DNA of 64,000 nucleotides, from the NCBI RefSeq assembly GCF_016907955.1, contig NZ_JAFBCX010000002.1, forward strand, positions 891,220-955,219, given 5' to 3'. This DNA comes from Lentzea nigeriaca. Lineage in GTDB: Bacteria; Actinomycetota; Actinomycetes; Mycobacteriales; Pseudonocardiaceae. Both the position numbers and the translations under genes were made by a program. Each line of letters begins with the position of its first letter. Positions within the stretch are counted from its first letter, which is position 1. The notes under the pieces were generated by a model. The model did not search any database, was not told where the DNA came from, and saw only the letters and a program-made list of their open reading frames with translations. Below are positions 19,993 to 29,226 of this stretch, in pieces.

Positions 19993-20024
19993 AACTTACG
20001 CTTCCGTAAGTTACGGTTGCGTAG
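19993..20024 (+). promoter_or_regulatory. Twin palindromic operator before the desaturase gene
   Basis: AACTTACG (19993-20000) and CGTAAGTT (20005-20012) form a perfect 8-bp inverted repeat with a 4-nt gap. A second copy, TTACG (20011-20015) and CGTAG (20020-20024) with the same 4-nt gap, follows 15 bases later. This spacing of TTACG-4-CGTAA units suits a TetR-type dimer pair. The obvious candidate protein is the TetR regulator at 21017-21631 that follows the desaturase (inference). Confidence 0.6.
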
Positions 20025-20055
20025 GTAAGCCCCTCAACCCCCCAGAGGTATCCGT

Positions 20056-20997
20056 ATGACCACGACGATGGACCGGTCCACCGACCAGGGCCCCAAGCCG
20101 TTGATCGACGGGCAACGCGGACATGCCGAACAACTCGGCGTCTACGTGTTCGTCATCGTTCCCTTCCTCGCACTGCTCGCGGCCGTCCCCTTCGCGTGGG
20201 GGTGGGGCCTCGGCTGGGTCGACTTGGCCCTCTTCGTCGCCTTCTACTACCTCTCCGGCCTCGGCGTGACGATCGGTTACCACCGGTACTTCACGCACGG
20301 CTCCTTCAAGGCCAAGCGGGGCCTGAAGATCGCGCTGGCGATCGCGGGCTCGATGGCGTTGCAGGGCCCGGTCATCGACTGGGTGGCCGACCACCGCCGG
20401 CACCACGCGTTCTCCGACCGCGAGGGCGACCCGCACTCGCCGTGGCTCTTCGGAACCGGCCCCGCCGCGATCGCCAAGGGCTTCTGGCACGCCCACATGG
20501 GGTGGCTCTTCGACCGCGACAAGACCAACCACAAGCGGTTCGCGCCCGACCTGATGGCGGACGAGGACCTCGTCAAGATCGACAAGCTCTTCTGGCTGTG
20601 GACGACCATCTCGCTGCTCGCGCCCGCCGTGCTCGGCGGCTTGATCACGTGGTCGTTCTGGGGCGGCGTCACGGCGTTCTTCTGGGCGGGCCTCGTCCGC
20701 GTCGCGTTCCTGCACCACGTCACGTGGTCGGTCAACTCCATCTGCCACATGGTCGGCGACCGCCCGTTCGCCGCGCGCGACCGTTCCGCGAACGTCTGGG
20801 CGTTGGCGATCCTCAGCTTCGGCGAGTCGTGGCACAACCTGCACCACGCCGACCCGACCTCCGCGCGGCACGGCGTGAAGCGCGGTCAGATCGACACCTC
20901 GGCCCGGCTGATCTGGCTGTTCGAGAAGTTCGGCTGGGCGTGGAACGTGCGCTGGCCGAGCGAGCAGCGGCTGGCCAGGATCACCGTGAAAAAGTGA
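20056..20997 (+). CDS. Acyl-CoA fatty acid desaturase
   Basis: 313-residue integral membrane di-iron desaturase of the acyl-CoA delta-9 type (DesA3-like). The three histidine boxes are present: HRYFTH, HRRHH and HNLHH (ESWHNLHHADPTS). Hydrophobic pairs at about residues 30-75 and 180-215 form the membrane spans. It inserts a double bond in saturated acyl-CoA to adjust membrane fluidity. ATG 20056 has AGAGG about seven bases upstream. The upstream palindromes and the TetR gene downstream suggest lipid-responsive control, as known for other desaturases. Confidence 0.92.
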   Translation: MTTTMDRSTDQGPKPLIDGQRGHAEQLGVYVFVIVPFLALLAAVPFAWGWGLGWVDLALFVAFYYLSGLGVTIGYHRYFTHGSFKAKRGLKIALAIAGSMALQGPVIDWVADHRRHHAFSDREGDPHSPWLFGTGPAAIAKGFWHAHMGWLFDRDKTNHKRFAPDLMADEDLVKIDKLFWLWTTISLLAPAVLGGLITWSFWGGVTAFFWAGLVRVAFLHHVTWSVNSICHMVGDRPFAARDRSANVWALAILSFGESWHNLHHADPTSARHGVKRGQIDTSARLIWLFEKFGWAWNVRWPSEQRLARITVKK

Positions 20998-21016
20998 CCA
21001 ACGTACGCTGACTCGG

Positions 21017-21631
21017 GTGACCAGGGTCAGGATGACGGGCAAGGAACGCCGAGAGCAGCTCCTGGACGTCTCCCGCGCCCTGTTCGCCGAGAAGGGCTTC
21101 GAGGCCACCTCGATCGAGGAGATCGCGCACCGCGCCGGCGTCTCGAAGCCCGTTGTCTACGAGCACTTCGGCGGCAAGGAAGGCATCTACGCCGTCGTGG
21201 TGGACCGCGAGATGCAGCGCCTGATGGACCAGATCGTCGAGGCGCTCGACGGCAGCAGTCACCCGCGCGAGCTGCTGGAACGGGCAGCCTGCGCGCTGCT
21301 GGACTACATCGACGACTCGACGGACGGGTTCCGCATCCTGGTGCGCGACTCGCCCGTCGCGTCGTCTTCCGGCACGTTCTCGTCGTTGCTGAACGACATC
21401 GCCTCGCAGGTCGAGCACATCCTCGGGCTGCACTTCGCCCGGCAGGGCTACGACCGCAAGCTCGCCGCGCTGTACGCGCAGGCGCTGGTCGGGATGGTGG
21501 CGCTGACCGGGCAGTGGTGGCTCGAGGTGCGCAGGCCGAAGAAGGACGAGGTGGCCGCCCACCTGGTCAACCTCGCCTGGAAGGGCCTCTCGGCGATGGA
21601 GCACAAGCCCCGTCTGCGCAGCCGCTCGTGA
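21017..21631 (+). CDS. TetR family transcriptional regulator
   Basis: 204 residues; N-terminal TetR helix-turn-helix with FEATSIEEIAHRAGVSKPVV then YEHFGGKEGIY, a textbook match. The C-terminal helical domain would bind a ligand. Begins 19 bases after the desaturase stop, probably the same transcript, so it may be an autoregulated repressor of the desaturase, acting at the twin palindrome at 19993-20024. GTG 21017 opens the frame; ATG 21032 (MTGKERREQLL) is an equally good start. A TetR gene between glmU and mfd is also found in mycobacteria (Rv1019). Confidence 0.9.
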   Translation: MTRVRMTGKERREQLLDVSRALFAEKGFEATSIEEIAHRAGVSKPVVYEHFGGKEGIYAVVVDREMQRLMDQIVEALDGSSHPRELLERAACALLDYIDDSTDGFRILVRDSPVASSSGTFSSLLNDIASQVEHILGLHFARQGYDRKLAALYAQALVGMVALTGQWWLEVRRPKKDEVAAHLVNLAWKGLSAMEHKPRLRSRS

Positions 21632-21639
21632 GCTGCCCG

Positions 21640-21670
21640 TTGCGCATTAGTAAGCGCGCATATAATATGC
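21640..21670 (+). promoter_or_regulatory. Leaderless promoter with palindromic -10 region
   Basis: TTGCGC (21640-21645) and a perfect TATAAT (21661-21666) are 15 bases apart. The ATG of the next gene (21675) is eight bases after the -10 box, so the message is probably leaderless. The -10 box lies in the centre of GCATATAATATGC (21658-21670), a 13-bp odd palindrome that could be the operator of the MarR protein encoded second in the operon. Confidence 0.65.
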
Positions 21671-21674
21671 ACGC

Positions 21675-22079
21675 ATGGCAAATTACGAGTTCGAGCACAG
21701 CGTCGAAGGTCCGGCCGGCGTGGCGGCGGTGTGGGAGCTGTGGAGCGATGTCTCCAGGTGGACGGAGTGGGACGAGGGTCTGGAGTCCGTGACGCTGTCC
21801 GGTCCATTCGCCGAGGGGTCGAGCGGCACGATGGTGGTCAAGGGGCAGGGGCCGATCCAGTTCACGCTGACGTCCGTGGAGGACGGCGTCGGCTTCGTGG
21901 ACGAGACGGCGGTGCCAGGCGCTCTGCTGCGGTTCAGCCACCGCGTCGAGCGGCTGGCCGAGGGCGTCCGGGTCACGCACTCGGTGGTCATCGAGGGGCC
22001 TGCCGCACAAGCCCTCGGGCCCGTCGTGACGGCCGACTTGCCGGACGCGGTCGAGGCGCTGGTGAAATTGGCGTCGTGA
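21675..22079 (+). CDS. SRPBCC-fold protein
   Basis: 134 residues; the sequence FEHSVEGPAGVAAVWELWSD then WTEWDEGLESV is typical of the START/Bet v1-like SRPBCC superfamily, which binds hydrophobic ligands in a deep pocket. The specific ligand is unknown. First gene of a two-gene operon; its stop overlaps the MarR start by four bases (GTGA), so the two are probably coupled. Confidence 0.85.
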   Translation: MANYEFEHSVEGPAGVAAVWELWSDVSRWTEWDEGLESVTLSGPFAEGSSGTMVVKGQGPIQFTLTSVEDGVGFVDETAVPGALLRFSHRVERLAEGVRVTHSVVIEGPAAQALGPVVTADLPDAVEALVKLAS

Positions 22080-22504
22080 CGCGGTTCTCCGGCCCGGACG
22101 ATTCGCCGGGCTTCCTGTTGTGGCGGGTGACGCTCGCGTGGCAGCGGGCCATGCGGGCGGCGCTGGCCCCGCACGACCTCACGCACGTCCAGTTCGTGCT
22201 GCTCGCGTCGTTGTGGTGGCTGGTCAACCACAGCGGCGCGCCCTCGCAGCAGCGCCTGGCCGAGCACGCGGGCACCGACCCGATGATGACCTCGCAGGTC
22301 CTGCGCAAGCTCGCTGACCGTGCGCTGATCTCGCGGGAGGTCGATCCGGCGGACTCCCGTGCGCGGCTGCTGTCGCTGACCGACGACGGCAGGGCGCTGG
22401 TGGCCAAGGCCATGAAGGACGTCGAGGACGCCGACGTCGCCTACTTCGCGGGGCTGGGCGACGAGCAGCAGGCGTTCGTCCGGGGGCTCACCCGGCTCCT
22501 GTGA
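22076..22504 (+). CDS. MarR family transcriptional regulator
   Basis: 142 residues from GTG 22076. Winged helix features: LTHVQFVLLASLWWL, recognition region QQRLAEHAGTDPMMTSQVLR, and the wing REVDPADSRARLLSLTDDG with the conserved D-x-R. Probably represses its own operon at the palindrome over the -10 box (inference). Its 3' end overlaps the convergent sugar dehydrogenase gene by 17 bases. Confidence 0.9.
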   Translation: MTRFSGPDDSPGFLLWRVTLAWQRAMRAALAPHDLTHVQFVLLASLWWLVNHSGAPSQQRLAEHAGTDPMMTSQVLRKLADRALISREVDPADSRARLLSLTDDGRALVAKAMKDVEDADVAYFAGLGDEQQAFVRGLTRLL

Positions 22505-23594
22505 GCTTCAGCAGCTTGTCGTTCGTGCCGTTGGACGTCGTGATGTAGAGCGCCCCGTCCGGCCCGGTGCGGGCGGCGCGCAGCCGTCCGTACTTGTCGT
22601 TCAGCTGCTCGGGGATGCTGACGTTCTGCACCTTGCCCGCGTCGTCGAGCGTGAAGAGCATCAGCTTCGAGCCCTTCAGCGCCGTGATCGCGAGCTTGCC
22701 CTGCCAGAACGCGGCCTGGCAGATCGCCTCGGTGGGCGACCCGGACGACCACACGGCCGGCACCGCGTCCGGGAACCGCTGCAGGTCCGTCATCGGCACG
22801 TCCTCGTCGTAGCCACCCTGCGTGCCGCCCTTGGACGGGTCCCACCCGTAGTTGGCGCCCGCCTTGAGCAGGTTGACCTCGTCGTCGACGTCCGGTCCGT
22901 GCTCGCTGGAGAACACCTGGTCGGTGTTCGGCCGGAACACCACGCCCTGCACGTTGCGGTGGCCGTAGGTGTAGATCCGGCGCTCGTTGGCGTTGGCCGA
23001 GCTCGCGAACGGGTTGTCCTTCGCGCCCTCGCCGGTCTCGGGGTCGATCCGCAGCACCTTGCCGCCGAGGCTGGTCCTGTCCTGCGGGTTGCGGCCCTGC
23101 GCGATGTCGCCCGTCGCCACGAACATCGTCCCGTCCGGCGCGAGGGTCGGCCGGCACCCGGAGTGCCTGCCGCTCGGGTTGCTCGGCATGCCGGTGAGGA
23201 GGTCCTTGACCTTGGTGGCCTTGGTGCCGTCGAGGCGGAACGTCACGAGCCGCACGTCCTTGGCGGTGTTGTAGCAGGCGGTGAAGCGCCGGCCGTCGGG
23301 GTGCACGACCATGCCCATCAGGCCACCCTCGCCGCGCACCTGGACGTCGGAGAGGTCGACGTCGACCGGGGTGACCTTGCCGTTCTTGACGAGCTTCATC
23401 CGGGCAGGGCGTTCGGTGACGAGCATCGAGCCGTCCGGGAGGAAGCCGATGTCCCAGGCGTGCTCGAAGCCTCCGGCGATCTCGTCGATCTTCAGGCCTT
23501 GGGGCACGGGTGCCTTCGACGGCGCGTTGCCGCCTGGTTCCGGCGTGGCACAGGCCGCGACCACCAGCACCAACCCAGCAACGAGTGCGCGCAT
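22488..23594 (-). CDS. PQQ-type sugar dehydrogenase lipoprotein
   Basis: 368 residues with a lipoprotein signal (VVAACAT, Cys15). The rest is a six-bladed propeller of the soluble glucose/sorbosone dehydrogenase type (YliI/Asd family): FEHAWDIGFLPDGSMLVTER, GEGGLMGMVVHP, GRHSGCRPTLAPDG, GGKVLRIDP, YGHRNVQGV, FSSEHGPDVDDEVN, NYGWD. Such proteins oxidise aldose sugars with PQQ outside the membrane; whether this cell makes PQQ is not shown in the window. No partner gene is adjacent. Confidence 0.9.
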   Translation of the reverse strand: MRALVAGLVLVVAACATPEPGGNAPSKAPVPQGLKIDEIAGGFEHAWDIGFLPDGSMLVTERPARMKLVKNGKVTPVDVDLSDVQVRGEGGLMGMVVHPDGRRFTACYNTAKDVRLVTFRLDGTKATKVKDLLTGMPSNPSGRHSGCRPTLAPDGTMFVATGDIAQGRNPQDRTSLGGKVLRIDPETGEGAKDNPFASSANANERRIYTYGHRNVQGVVFRPNTDQVFSSEHGPDVDDEVNLLKAGANYGWDPSKGGTQGGYDEDVPMTDLQRFPDAVPAVWSSGSPTEAICQAAFWQGKLAITALKGSKLMLFTLDDAGKVQNVSIPEQLNDKYGRLRAARTGPDGALYITTSNGTNDKLLKLTGAG

Positions 23595-23601
23595 GTCCTA
23601 A

Positions 23602-24129
23602 CTATGCTTTTTGTGCCGTGGTGGTTCCGTAAGGCCGCTCAACCGGCAGCAACGCGCGCGCCTTGTCGTCATCACCAGCGCGCACCGCCGCGTGCACCTC
23701 GCGCGCAAGGTCCGTCACGTCGGTGATGCTCACGGTCCACTCGTGCACGTACTTCTGAACGGCCTCACGCGTGAGGCCGATCTGGATCGACCGGTGCGGC
23801 AACGCCTCGTGCCGAAGCCCGCGCTCCGGATCCCACTGCACGCGCACGGCGGGCTTGCCGGAGATGTTGCTCTCGACGGCGTTCGCGACCGCCCAGTCGA
23901 AGCCCTCTCGGGTGATCCGCACGGCCAGGACGCGTTCCTGGCCTTCCTTCCGGGCGTATCCGCAGCGGTACATCATCCAGAGGAACGACGGCTTGATCCA
24001 CGTCATCCGCTCCATCTTGAACGGCGGCACGAACCGCTGAGCCGCCACGGCCGGTGACGCGATCTGCGGCGAATACGCCTGGTAGACCACGATGGACTGA
24101 TCGTCGTAGTCAGCCCTGATCTCTCTCAT
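23602..24129 (-). CDS. DUF4291 family protein
   Basis: 175 residues starting MREIRADYDDQSIVVYQAYS, with IKPSFLWMMYRCGYARKEGQE and HRSIQIGLTREAVQKYV; this set of motifs is that of the DUF4291 family. No signal peptide or membrane span. Biochemical role is unknown. It may share a promoter region with the divergent RidA gene (24130-24200). Confidence 0.85.
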   Translation of the reverse strand: MREIRADYDDQSIVVYQAYSPQIASPAVAAQRFVPPFKMERMTWIKPSFLWMMYRCGYARKEGQERVLAVRITREGFDWAVANAVESNISGKPAVRVQWDPERGLRHEALPHRSIQIGLTREAVQKYVHEWTVSITDVTDLAREVHAAVRAGDDDKARALLPVERPYGTTTAQKA

Positions 24130-24200
24130 TTCCGCACCGCACAGGGTGACTGGCCGATATTCGCTGGAGCCACCCGTTTTCGCCGTGGCACGGTCAGCGC

Positions 24201-24614
24201 GTGGAGATCACCCGCGTCAACCCGGCCGAGCTGCACGCACCGCCCGGCTACCACCACGTCACGATCGTGGAGACGGGCCGCACCGCCTACCTGGCTGGGC
24301 AGTGCCCGATCGGCCCCGGCGGTGAGCTCGTCGGCGAGGGCGATCTCGCCGCGCAGGTCGGCCAGGTCGTGTCGAACGCCCTCACCGCCCTGGCCGCGGC
24401 CGGTGCGGAACCCCGGCACGTGGTGCGGACCGTCGTGTACGTGGTGAGCTCCGACCGCGAGGCGTTGGCCGAGGTCTGGCGGCTGCTCACCGGTTCGGCG
24501 CTGGGGCCCGCGTTCACCACCGCGAGCACGCTGCTCGGGGTGGCGCAGCTCGGATTCCCAGGTCAGCTGGTCGAGGTCGACCTCACGGCCGGGCTGCCGG
24601 AAGCCACCCGATAA
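24201..24614 (+). CDS. RidA/YjgF family protein
   Basis: 137 residues from GTG 24201. RidA fold: YHHVTIVETGRTAYLAGQCP, the segment ALAAAGAEPRHVVRTVVYV, and C-terminal LGVAQLGFPGQLVEVDLTAG. RidA proteins hydrolyse reactive enamine/imine intermediates or have other small-molecule roles. The conserved arginine that marks true RidA deaminases (in the V-x-T-R-Q region near the end) is not obvious, so this may belong to a Rid subgroup of unknown activity. Confidence 0.85.
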   Translation: MEITRVNPAELHAPPGYHHVTIVETGRTAYLAGQCPIGPGGELVGEGDLAAQVGQVVSNALTALAAAGAEPRHVVRTVVYVVSSDREALAEVWRLLTGSALGPAFTTASTLLGVAQLGFPGQLVEVDLTAGLPEATR

Positions 24615-24703
24615 CGGTTCGCCGCACGAGCTAAGGTGGGGATGAGACCCCTCGTCCCAGGCAGGGGTCTGTCTGGCGTTCCGTACTCGACGGGGTTTCT
24701 CAC

Positions 24704-27700
24704 ATGCCGCTGCTCGGCCTGCTCGATGGTGTCCTGCCCGACAAAGCCCTCCGCACGTTGATCGACTCCGCCGGTGTGCCCGAGCTGGAGCTGGACGGCC
24801 CGCTGGCCGCCCGCCCGCTCGTGGCCGCGGCGCTGTCCACCGCCAGGCCCGTCCTCGCCGTGACCGCCACCGGTCGCGAGGCGGAAGAACTGACCAACGT
24901 CCTCAAGGACCTGATCGGCGCCGACAAGGTCGCGTTCTTCCCCAGCTGGGAGACGCTGCCGCACGAACGGCTCTCGCCGCGCGCCGACACCGTGGGCGCG
25001 CGCCTGCAGGTGCTGCGCAGGCTCAAGCACCCCGAAGGCAACCCGATCAGGGTTCTCGTCACGACGGTCCGCAGCCTCATCCAGCCGATGGCGCCGGACC
25101 TCGGCGAGCTCAAGCCCGTTCACCTCAAGGTGGGCGAGGAGCAGGACTTCGCCGAGCTGATCACGCGGCTCGCGGAGAACGCCTACACGCGCGTCGACAT
25201 GGTCGAGAAGCGCGGCGAGTACGCGACCCGCGGCGGCATCCTCGACATCTTCCCGCCCACCGCGGAGCACCCGTTCCGCGTCGAGTTCTGGGGCGACGAG
25301 GTCAGCGAGATCCGGCCGTTCTCGGTGCAGGACCAGCGGTCGCTGCCGGACGAGGTCATCGAGTTCGTCGCGCCGCCGTGCCGCGAGCTGCTGCTGACCG
25401 ACGACGTGAAGCAGCGCGCTGCCGACCTCGCGGAGGAGCACCAGTCGGACGCTCATCTCGCCGAGATGCTGGAGAAGATCTCGGGCGGCATCGCGGTGGA
25501 GGGCATGGAGGCGCTCATCCCCGCGCTCTGCCCCGGTGAGCTCCAGCTGCTCACCGAAGTGGTCGAGCCGGGCACCCACGTGCTGCTCAACGACCCGGAG
25601 AAGATCCGGGCGAGGGCCGCCGACCTGGTGCGCACCGGCCAGGAGTTCCTCGAAGCCTCCTGGATGGCCGCGGCCGCCGGTGGCAAGGCGCCGATCGACC
25701 TCGGTCGCAGCGCCTACCAGAGCATCAGCGAGATCGCGGAGCGGGCGCGCGCCAACGACCGCCCGTGGTGGACGCTCACCCAGCTCACCACCGACGCGCC
25801 GGACGTCGTGCACCTCGACGTGAAGCCGGTCGAGGCCTACCAGGGCGACGTCGAGCGCGCGTTCGCCGACCTCAAGGCGCACACCGCGACCGGTGGCGCG
25901 GCCGTGCTGGTCGTCCCCGGTGCCGGTACCGCGCAGCGCGCCGTCGAGCGGCTCAAGGAAGCCGACGTCTCCGCGGTCTGCGTCGAAAGCCTCGACGAGG
26001 CACCGAAAGCCGGCACCGTCACCGTCGTCCGCGGTGCGCTCGAGGACGGCTTCGTGCTGCCGGACCTCGCGCTGGTCGTGCTCACCGAGACCGACCTGAC
26101 CGGCGGTCGCGGTGGAACGTCCACAAAGGACATGCGCAGGATGCCGTCGCGGCGGCGCAACGCGGTGGACCCGTTGGCGCTCAAGGCGGGCGACTTCGTG
26201 GTGCACGAGCAGCACGGCATCGGCAAGTACGTCGAGATGGTGCAGCGCACGACCAAGGACACTGCGGGTGCGTCTGCCACCCGCGAGTACCTCGTGCTCG
26301 AGTACGCGAGCAGCAAACGCGGTCATCCCGGCGACCGGCTGTTCGTCCCGACCGACCAGCTCGACGAGGTCAGCAGGTACGTCGGCGGTGAGCTGCCGTC
26401 GCTCAACAAGCTCGGCGGCAGCGACTGGAAGAACACGAAGTCCAAGGCGCGCAAGGCGGTCAAGCAGATCGCGGCCGAGCTCGTGCAGCTCTACGCTGCC
26501 CGGCAGTCAGCTCCCGGCCACGCGTTCGCGAGTGACACGCCGTGGCAGCGCGAGCTGGAGGACGCGTTCGCGTTCACCGAGACGCAGGACCAGATGGCCG
26601 CGATCGACGAGGTCAAGGCCGACATGGAACGCGGTGTGCCGATGGACCGCGTCATCTGCGGTGACGTCGGCTACGGCAAGACGGAGATCGCGGTCCGCGC
26701 GGCGTTCAAGGCCGTGCAGGACGGCAAGCAGGTCGCCGTGCTGGTGCCGACGACGCTGCTGGCCCAGCAGCACCTCAACACGTTCTCCGAGCGCATGCGC
26801 CAGTTCCCGGTGAACATCAAGGGGCTGAGCCGCTTCACCGACGCGCAGGAGTCCGAGCAGACCATCGCGGGCCTCGCGCACGGTGAGGTCGACATCGTCA
26901 TCGGCACGCACCGGCTCCTGCAGAAGACCGTGCGTTACAAGGACCTGGGCCTCGTGATCGTCGACGAGGAGCAGCGGTTCGGTGTGGAGCACAAGGAGCA
27001 CATCAAGGCGCTGCGCACGCACGTCGACGTGCTGACGATGTCCGCGACGCCGATCCCGCGCACGCTGGAGATGTCGCTCGCCGGCATCCGCGAGATGTCG
27101 ACGATCCTGACCCCGCCGGAGGAACGGCACCCGATCCTCACCTACGTCGGCGCGTACGACGACAAGCAGGTCGCCGCCGCGATCCGCCGCGAGCTGTTGC
27201 GCGACGGCCAGGTCTTCTTCGTGCACAACAGGGTCTCGTCGATCGAGAAGGCCGCACGCCGGATCCGCGAGCTCGTGCCGGAAGCACGGGTCGTCACCGC
27301 GCACGGCCAGATGAACGAAGATCGCCTGGAGAAGATCATCCAGGGTTTCTGGGAGCGCGAGTTCGACGTCCTCGTCTGCACAACGATCGTCGAGACGGGC
27401 CTCGACATCTCCAACGCCAACACGTTGATCGTCGAGCGCGGCGACCTGCTCGGCCTCGCCCAGCTGCACCAGCTGCGCGGACGGGTCGGCCGTGGCCGTG
27501 AGCGCGGGTACGCGTACTTCCTGTACCCGGCCGAGACGCCGCTGACCGAGACCGCGCACGACCGGCTCGCCACGATCGCGCAGAACACCGAGCTGGGCGC
27601 CGGCATGGCCGTCGCGATGAAGGACCTGGAGATCCGCGGCGCGGGCAACATCCTCGGCGCCGAGCAGTCCGGTCACATCGCGGGCGTCGGCTTCGACCTG

Positions 27701-28270
27701 TACGTGCGGCTCGTCGGCGAGGCCGTCGAGGCGTTCCGCAAGCACGCGGGCGCGGACGGCGTCGAGGAGGAAGAGCTCGCCGAGGTCAGGGTCGACCTGC
27801 CCGTCGACGCGCACATCCCGCACGAGTACGTGCCCGGCGAACGGCTCCGGCTGGAGGCCTACCGCAAGATCGCGGCGGCCTCCGACGAAGCCGCGCTGCA
27901 GGCCGTGTGGGACGAGCTCAAGGACCGCTACGGCACGCCTCCGGAGCCGGTCGAACGCCTGCTGGGGGTGGCGAGGCTGCGGCACATCTGCCGCCGCCAC
28001 GGCGTCACCGAGGTGATCGCGATGGGGCAGAACCTGCGGTTCGCGAAGGTCGAACTGCGCGACTCACAGCTGGTCAGGATGCGCCGGCTGTTCCCGAAGG
28101 CCGTCTACAAGCAGGCCATGGGCACCGTGACGGTGCCTAGGCCGACGGAGGGGGCGGCGGGCGGCCGGATGGGCGCACCGCAGCTGCGCGACCAGGAGTT
28201 GCTCGACTGGTGCGGTGCGTTCCTCGACTCACTCGCGGGGACTCCCGTGACCCCGGTCACGACGGCGTGA
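24704..28270 (+). CDS. mfd: Transcription-repair coupling factor
   Basis: 1188 residues, ATP-dependent translocase that removes RNA polymerase stalled at DNA lesions and recruits UvrA. N-terminal UvrB-like modules ([36 protein letters not shown]), the CarD-like polymerase-interacting domain near 490-560 ([17 protein letters not shown]), Walker [12 protein letters not shown] at about 652, DEEQ box near 752, motif [11 protein letters not shown], the TRG motif region [18 protein letters not shown], and a C-terminal D7 domain. Full length. It sits upstream of the SurA-like gene and mazG, the normal actinobacterial arrangement. Confidence 0.96.
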   Translation: MPLLGLLDGVLPDKALRTLIDSAGVPELELDGPLAARPLVAAALSTARPVLAVTATGREAEELTNVLKDLIGADKVAFFPSWETLPHERLSPRADTVGARLQVLRRLKHPEGNPIRVLVTTVRSLIQPMAPDLGELKPVHLKVGEEQDFAELITRLAENAYTRVDMVEKRGEYATRGGILDIFPPTAEHPFRVEFWGDEVSEIRPFSVQDQRSLPDEVIEFVAPPCRELLLTDDVKQRAADLAEEHQSDAHLAEMLEKISGGIAVEGMEALIPALCPGELQLLTEVVEPGTHVLLNDPEKIRARAADLVRTGQEFLEASWMAAAAGGKAPIDLGRSAYQSISEIAERARANDRPWWTLTQLTTDAPDVVHLDVKPVEAYQGDVERAFADLKAHTATGGAAVLVVPGAGTAQRAVERLKEADVSAVCVESLDEAPKAGTVTVVRGALEDGFVLPDLALVVLTETDLTGGRGGTSTKDMRRMPSRRRNAVDPLALKAGDFVVHEQHGIGKYVEMVQRTTKDTAGASATREYLVLEYASSKRGHPGDRLFVPTDQLDEVSRYVGGELPSLNKLGGSDWKNTKSKARKAVKQIAAELVQLYAARQSAPGHAFASDTPWQRELEDAFAFTETQDQMAAIDEVKADMERGVPMDRVICGDVGYGKTEIAVRAAFKAVQDGKQVAVLVPTTLLAQQHLNTFSERMRQFPVNIKGLSRFTDAQESEQTIAGLAHGEVDIVIGTHRLLQKTVRYKDLGLVIVDEEQRFGVEHKEHIKALRTHVDVLTMSATPIPRTLEMSLAGIREMSTILTPPEERHPILTYVGAYDDKQVAAAIRRELLRDGQVFFVHNRVSSIEKAARRIRELVPEARVVTAHGQMNEDRLEKIIQGFWEREFDVLVCTTIVETGLDISNANTLIVERGDLLGLAQLHQLRGRVGRGRERGYAYFLYPAETPLTETAHDRLATIAQNTELGAGMAVAMKDLEIRGAGNILGAEQSGHIAGVGFDLYVRLVGEAVEAFRKHAGADGVEEEELAEVRVDLPVDAHIPHEYVPGERLRLEAYRKIAAASDEAALQAVWDELKDRYGTPPEPVERLLGVARLRHICRRHGVTEVIAMGQNLRFAKVELRDSQLVRMRRLFPKAVYKQAMGTVTVPRPTEGAAGGRMGAPQLRDQELLDWCGAFLDSLAGTPVTPVTTA

Positions 28271-28284
28271 GAAGGTAGGTCCTC

Positions 28285-29226
28285 GTGAGCACTGTTCTGA
28301 AGCGTTTCTCGCTGGTCGGTGTTGCCGTGGCGCTGCTGGCCGCCACCGGGTGTGGCACCGGCCCGAACCAGCCCGGCGTCGCGGTGATCGTCGGCAGCGA
28401 GTCGATCTCGCTGGACACCGTGCAGCAGCGCGTCAACGCGATGCTCAAGGAGAAGCCGAACGCGCGGCAGCAGCTCGAACAGGGCAAGCTCGACCTCACC
28501 TCGCGGGACATCGTCACCGAGGAGCTCACCCGCAAACTGGTGCGCATCGCCGCGGAACGCGAGGGCGTGTCGGTCGGCGAGGACGCGATCGAGAAGGTGA
28601 TCGACCGGGCGGGCGGCGTCGACACGCTCGTGCGGGAGCCGCAGGTCTACCACACGCGGGAGACCGTGCGTGACTGGGTGCACGACGTGCTGCTGCGGGT
28701 CGAGCTCGGCAAGCGGTTCGTGAACAAGCTCAACATCGAGATCGACTTCTTCTACGCGAAGGACCGCAAGGAGGCGGAGGCGGCGGCGAAGGAGATCGCA
28801 GCTGACCCCGCCAAGATGAAGGAGCACCTGCAGGCCGCGCCACCGGACAGCTCCGGGCAGCCGACCGCGTCGTCCGACGTCAAGCTCCGTGCCTCCGAGC
28901 AGGCGGCGGAACTGCTGACCACACCGGTGTTCGGCGCGCAGGAGGGCTCCGTGGTCGCGTTCGGCCTGCAGGGCGCGAACTCGAACTGGGTCGTCGCGCA
29001 GGTGAAGAAGCGCGGCATGGTCGCCTCCGCGCCGGACACCGACGGCACCTCGAAGGTGACCGCCGACTTCGGCCTGCGCATGGCCCTGTTCCTCACCTCG
29101 GACGTGCCCGTGACGGTCAGCCCGCGCTACGGCTTGTGGGACCCGGTCGCGATGAGGGTCATCCCGACCTCCGAGCGCGGCACGAACGGTTTCATCCTGG
29201 CCCCGAAGCCGCAGAACAAGTCTTGA
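28285..29226 (+). CDS. SurA N-terminal-like lipoprotein
   Basis: 313 residues from GTG 28285. Lipobox ATGC with Cys23. The mature protein starts VAVIVGSESISLDTVQQRVN, then helices with TEELTRKLVRIAAEREGVSV, the SurA/trigger-factor-type chaperone fold; no PPIase domain is evident. Probably assists folding of exported proteins at the outer face of the membrane. It starts 14 bases after mfd and its stop overlaps the mazG start by four bases. Confidence 0.85.
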   Translation: MSTVLKRFSLVGVAVALLAATGCGTGPNQPGVAVIVGSESISLDTVQQRVNAMLKEKPNARQQLEQGKLDLTSRDIVTEELTRKLVRIAAEREGVSVGEDAIEKVIDRAGGVDTLVREPQVYHTRETVRDWVHDVLLRVELGKRFVNKLNIEIDFFYAKDRKEAEAAAKEIAADPAKMKEHLQAAPPDSSGQPTASSDVKLRASEQAAELLTTPVFGAQEGSVVAFGLQGANSNWVVAQVKKRGMVASAPDTDGTSKVTADFGLRMALFLTSDVPVTVSPRYGLWDPVAMRVIPTSERGTNGFILAPKPQNKS

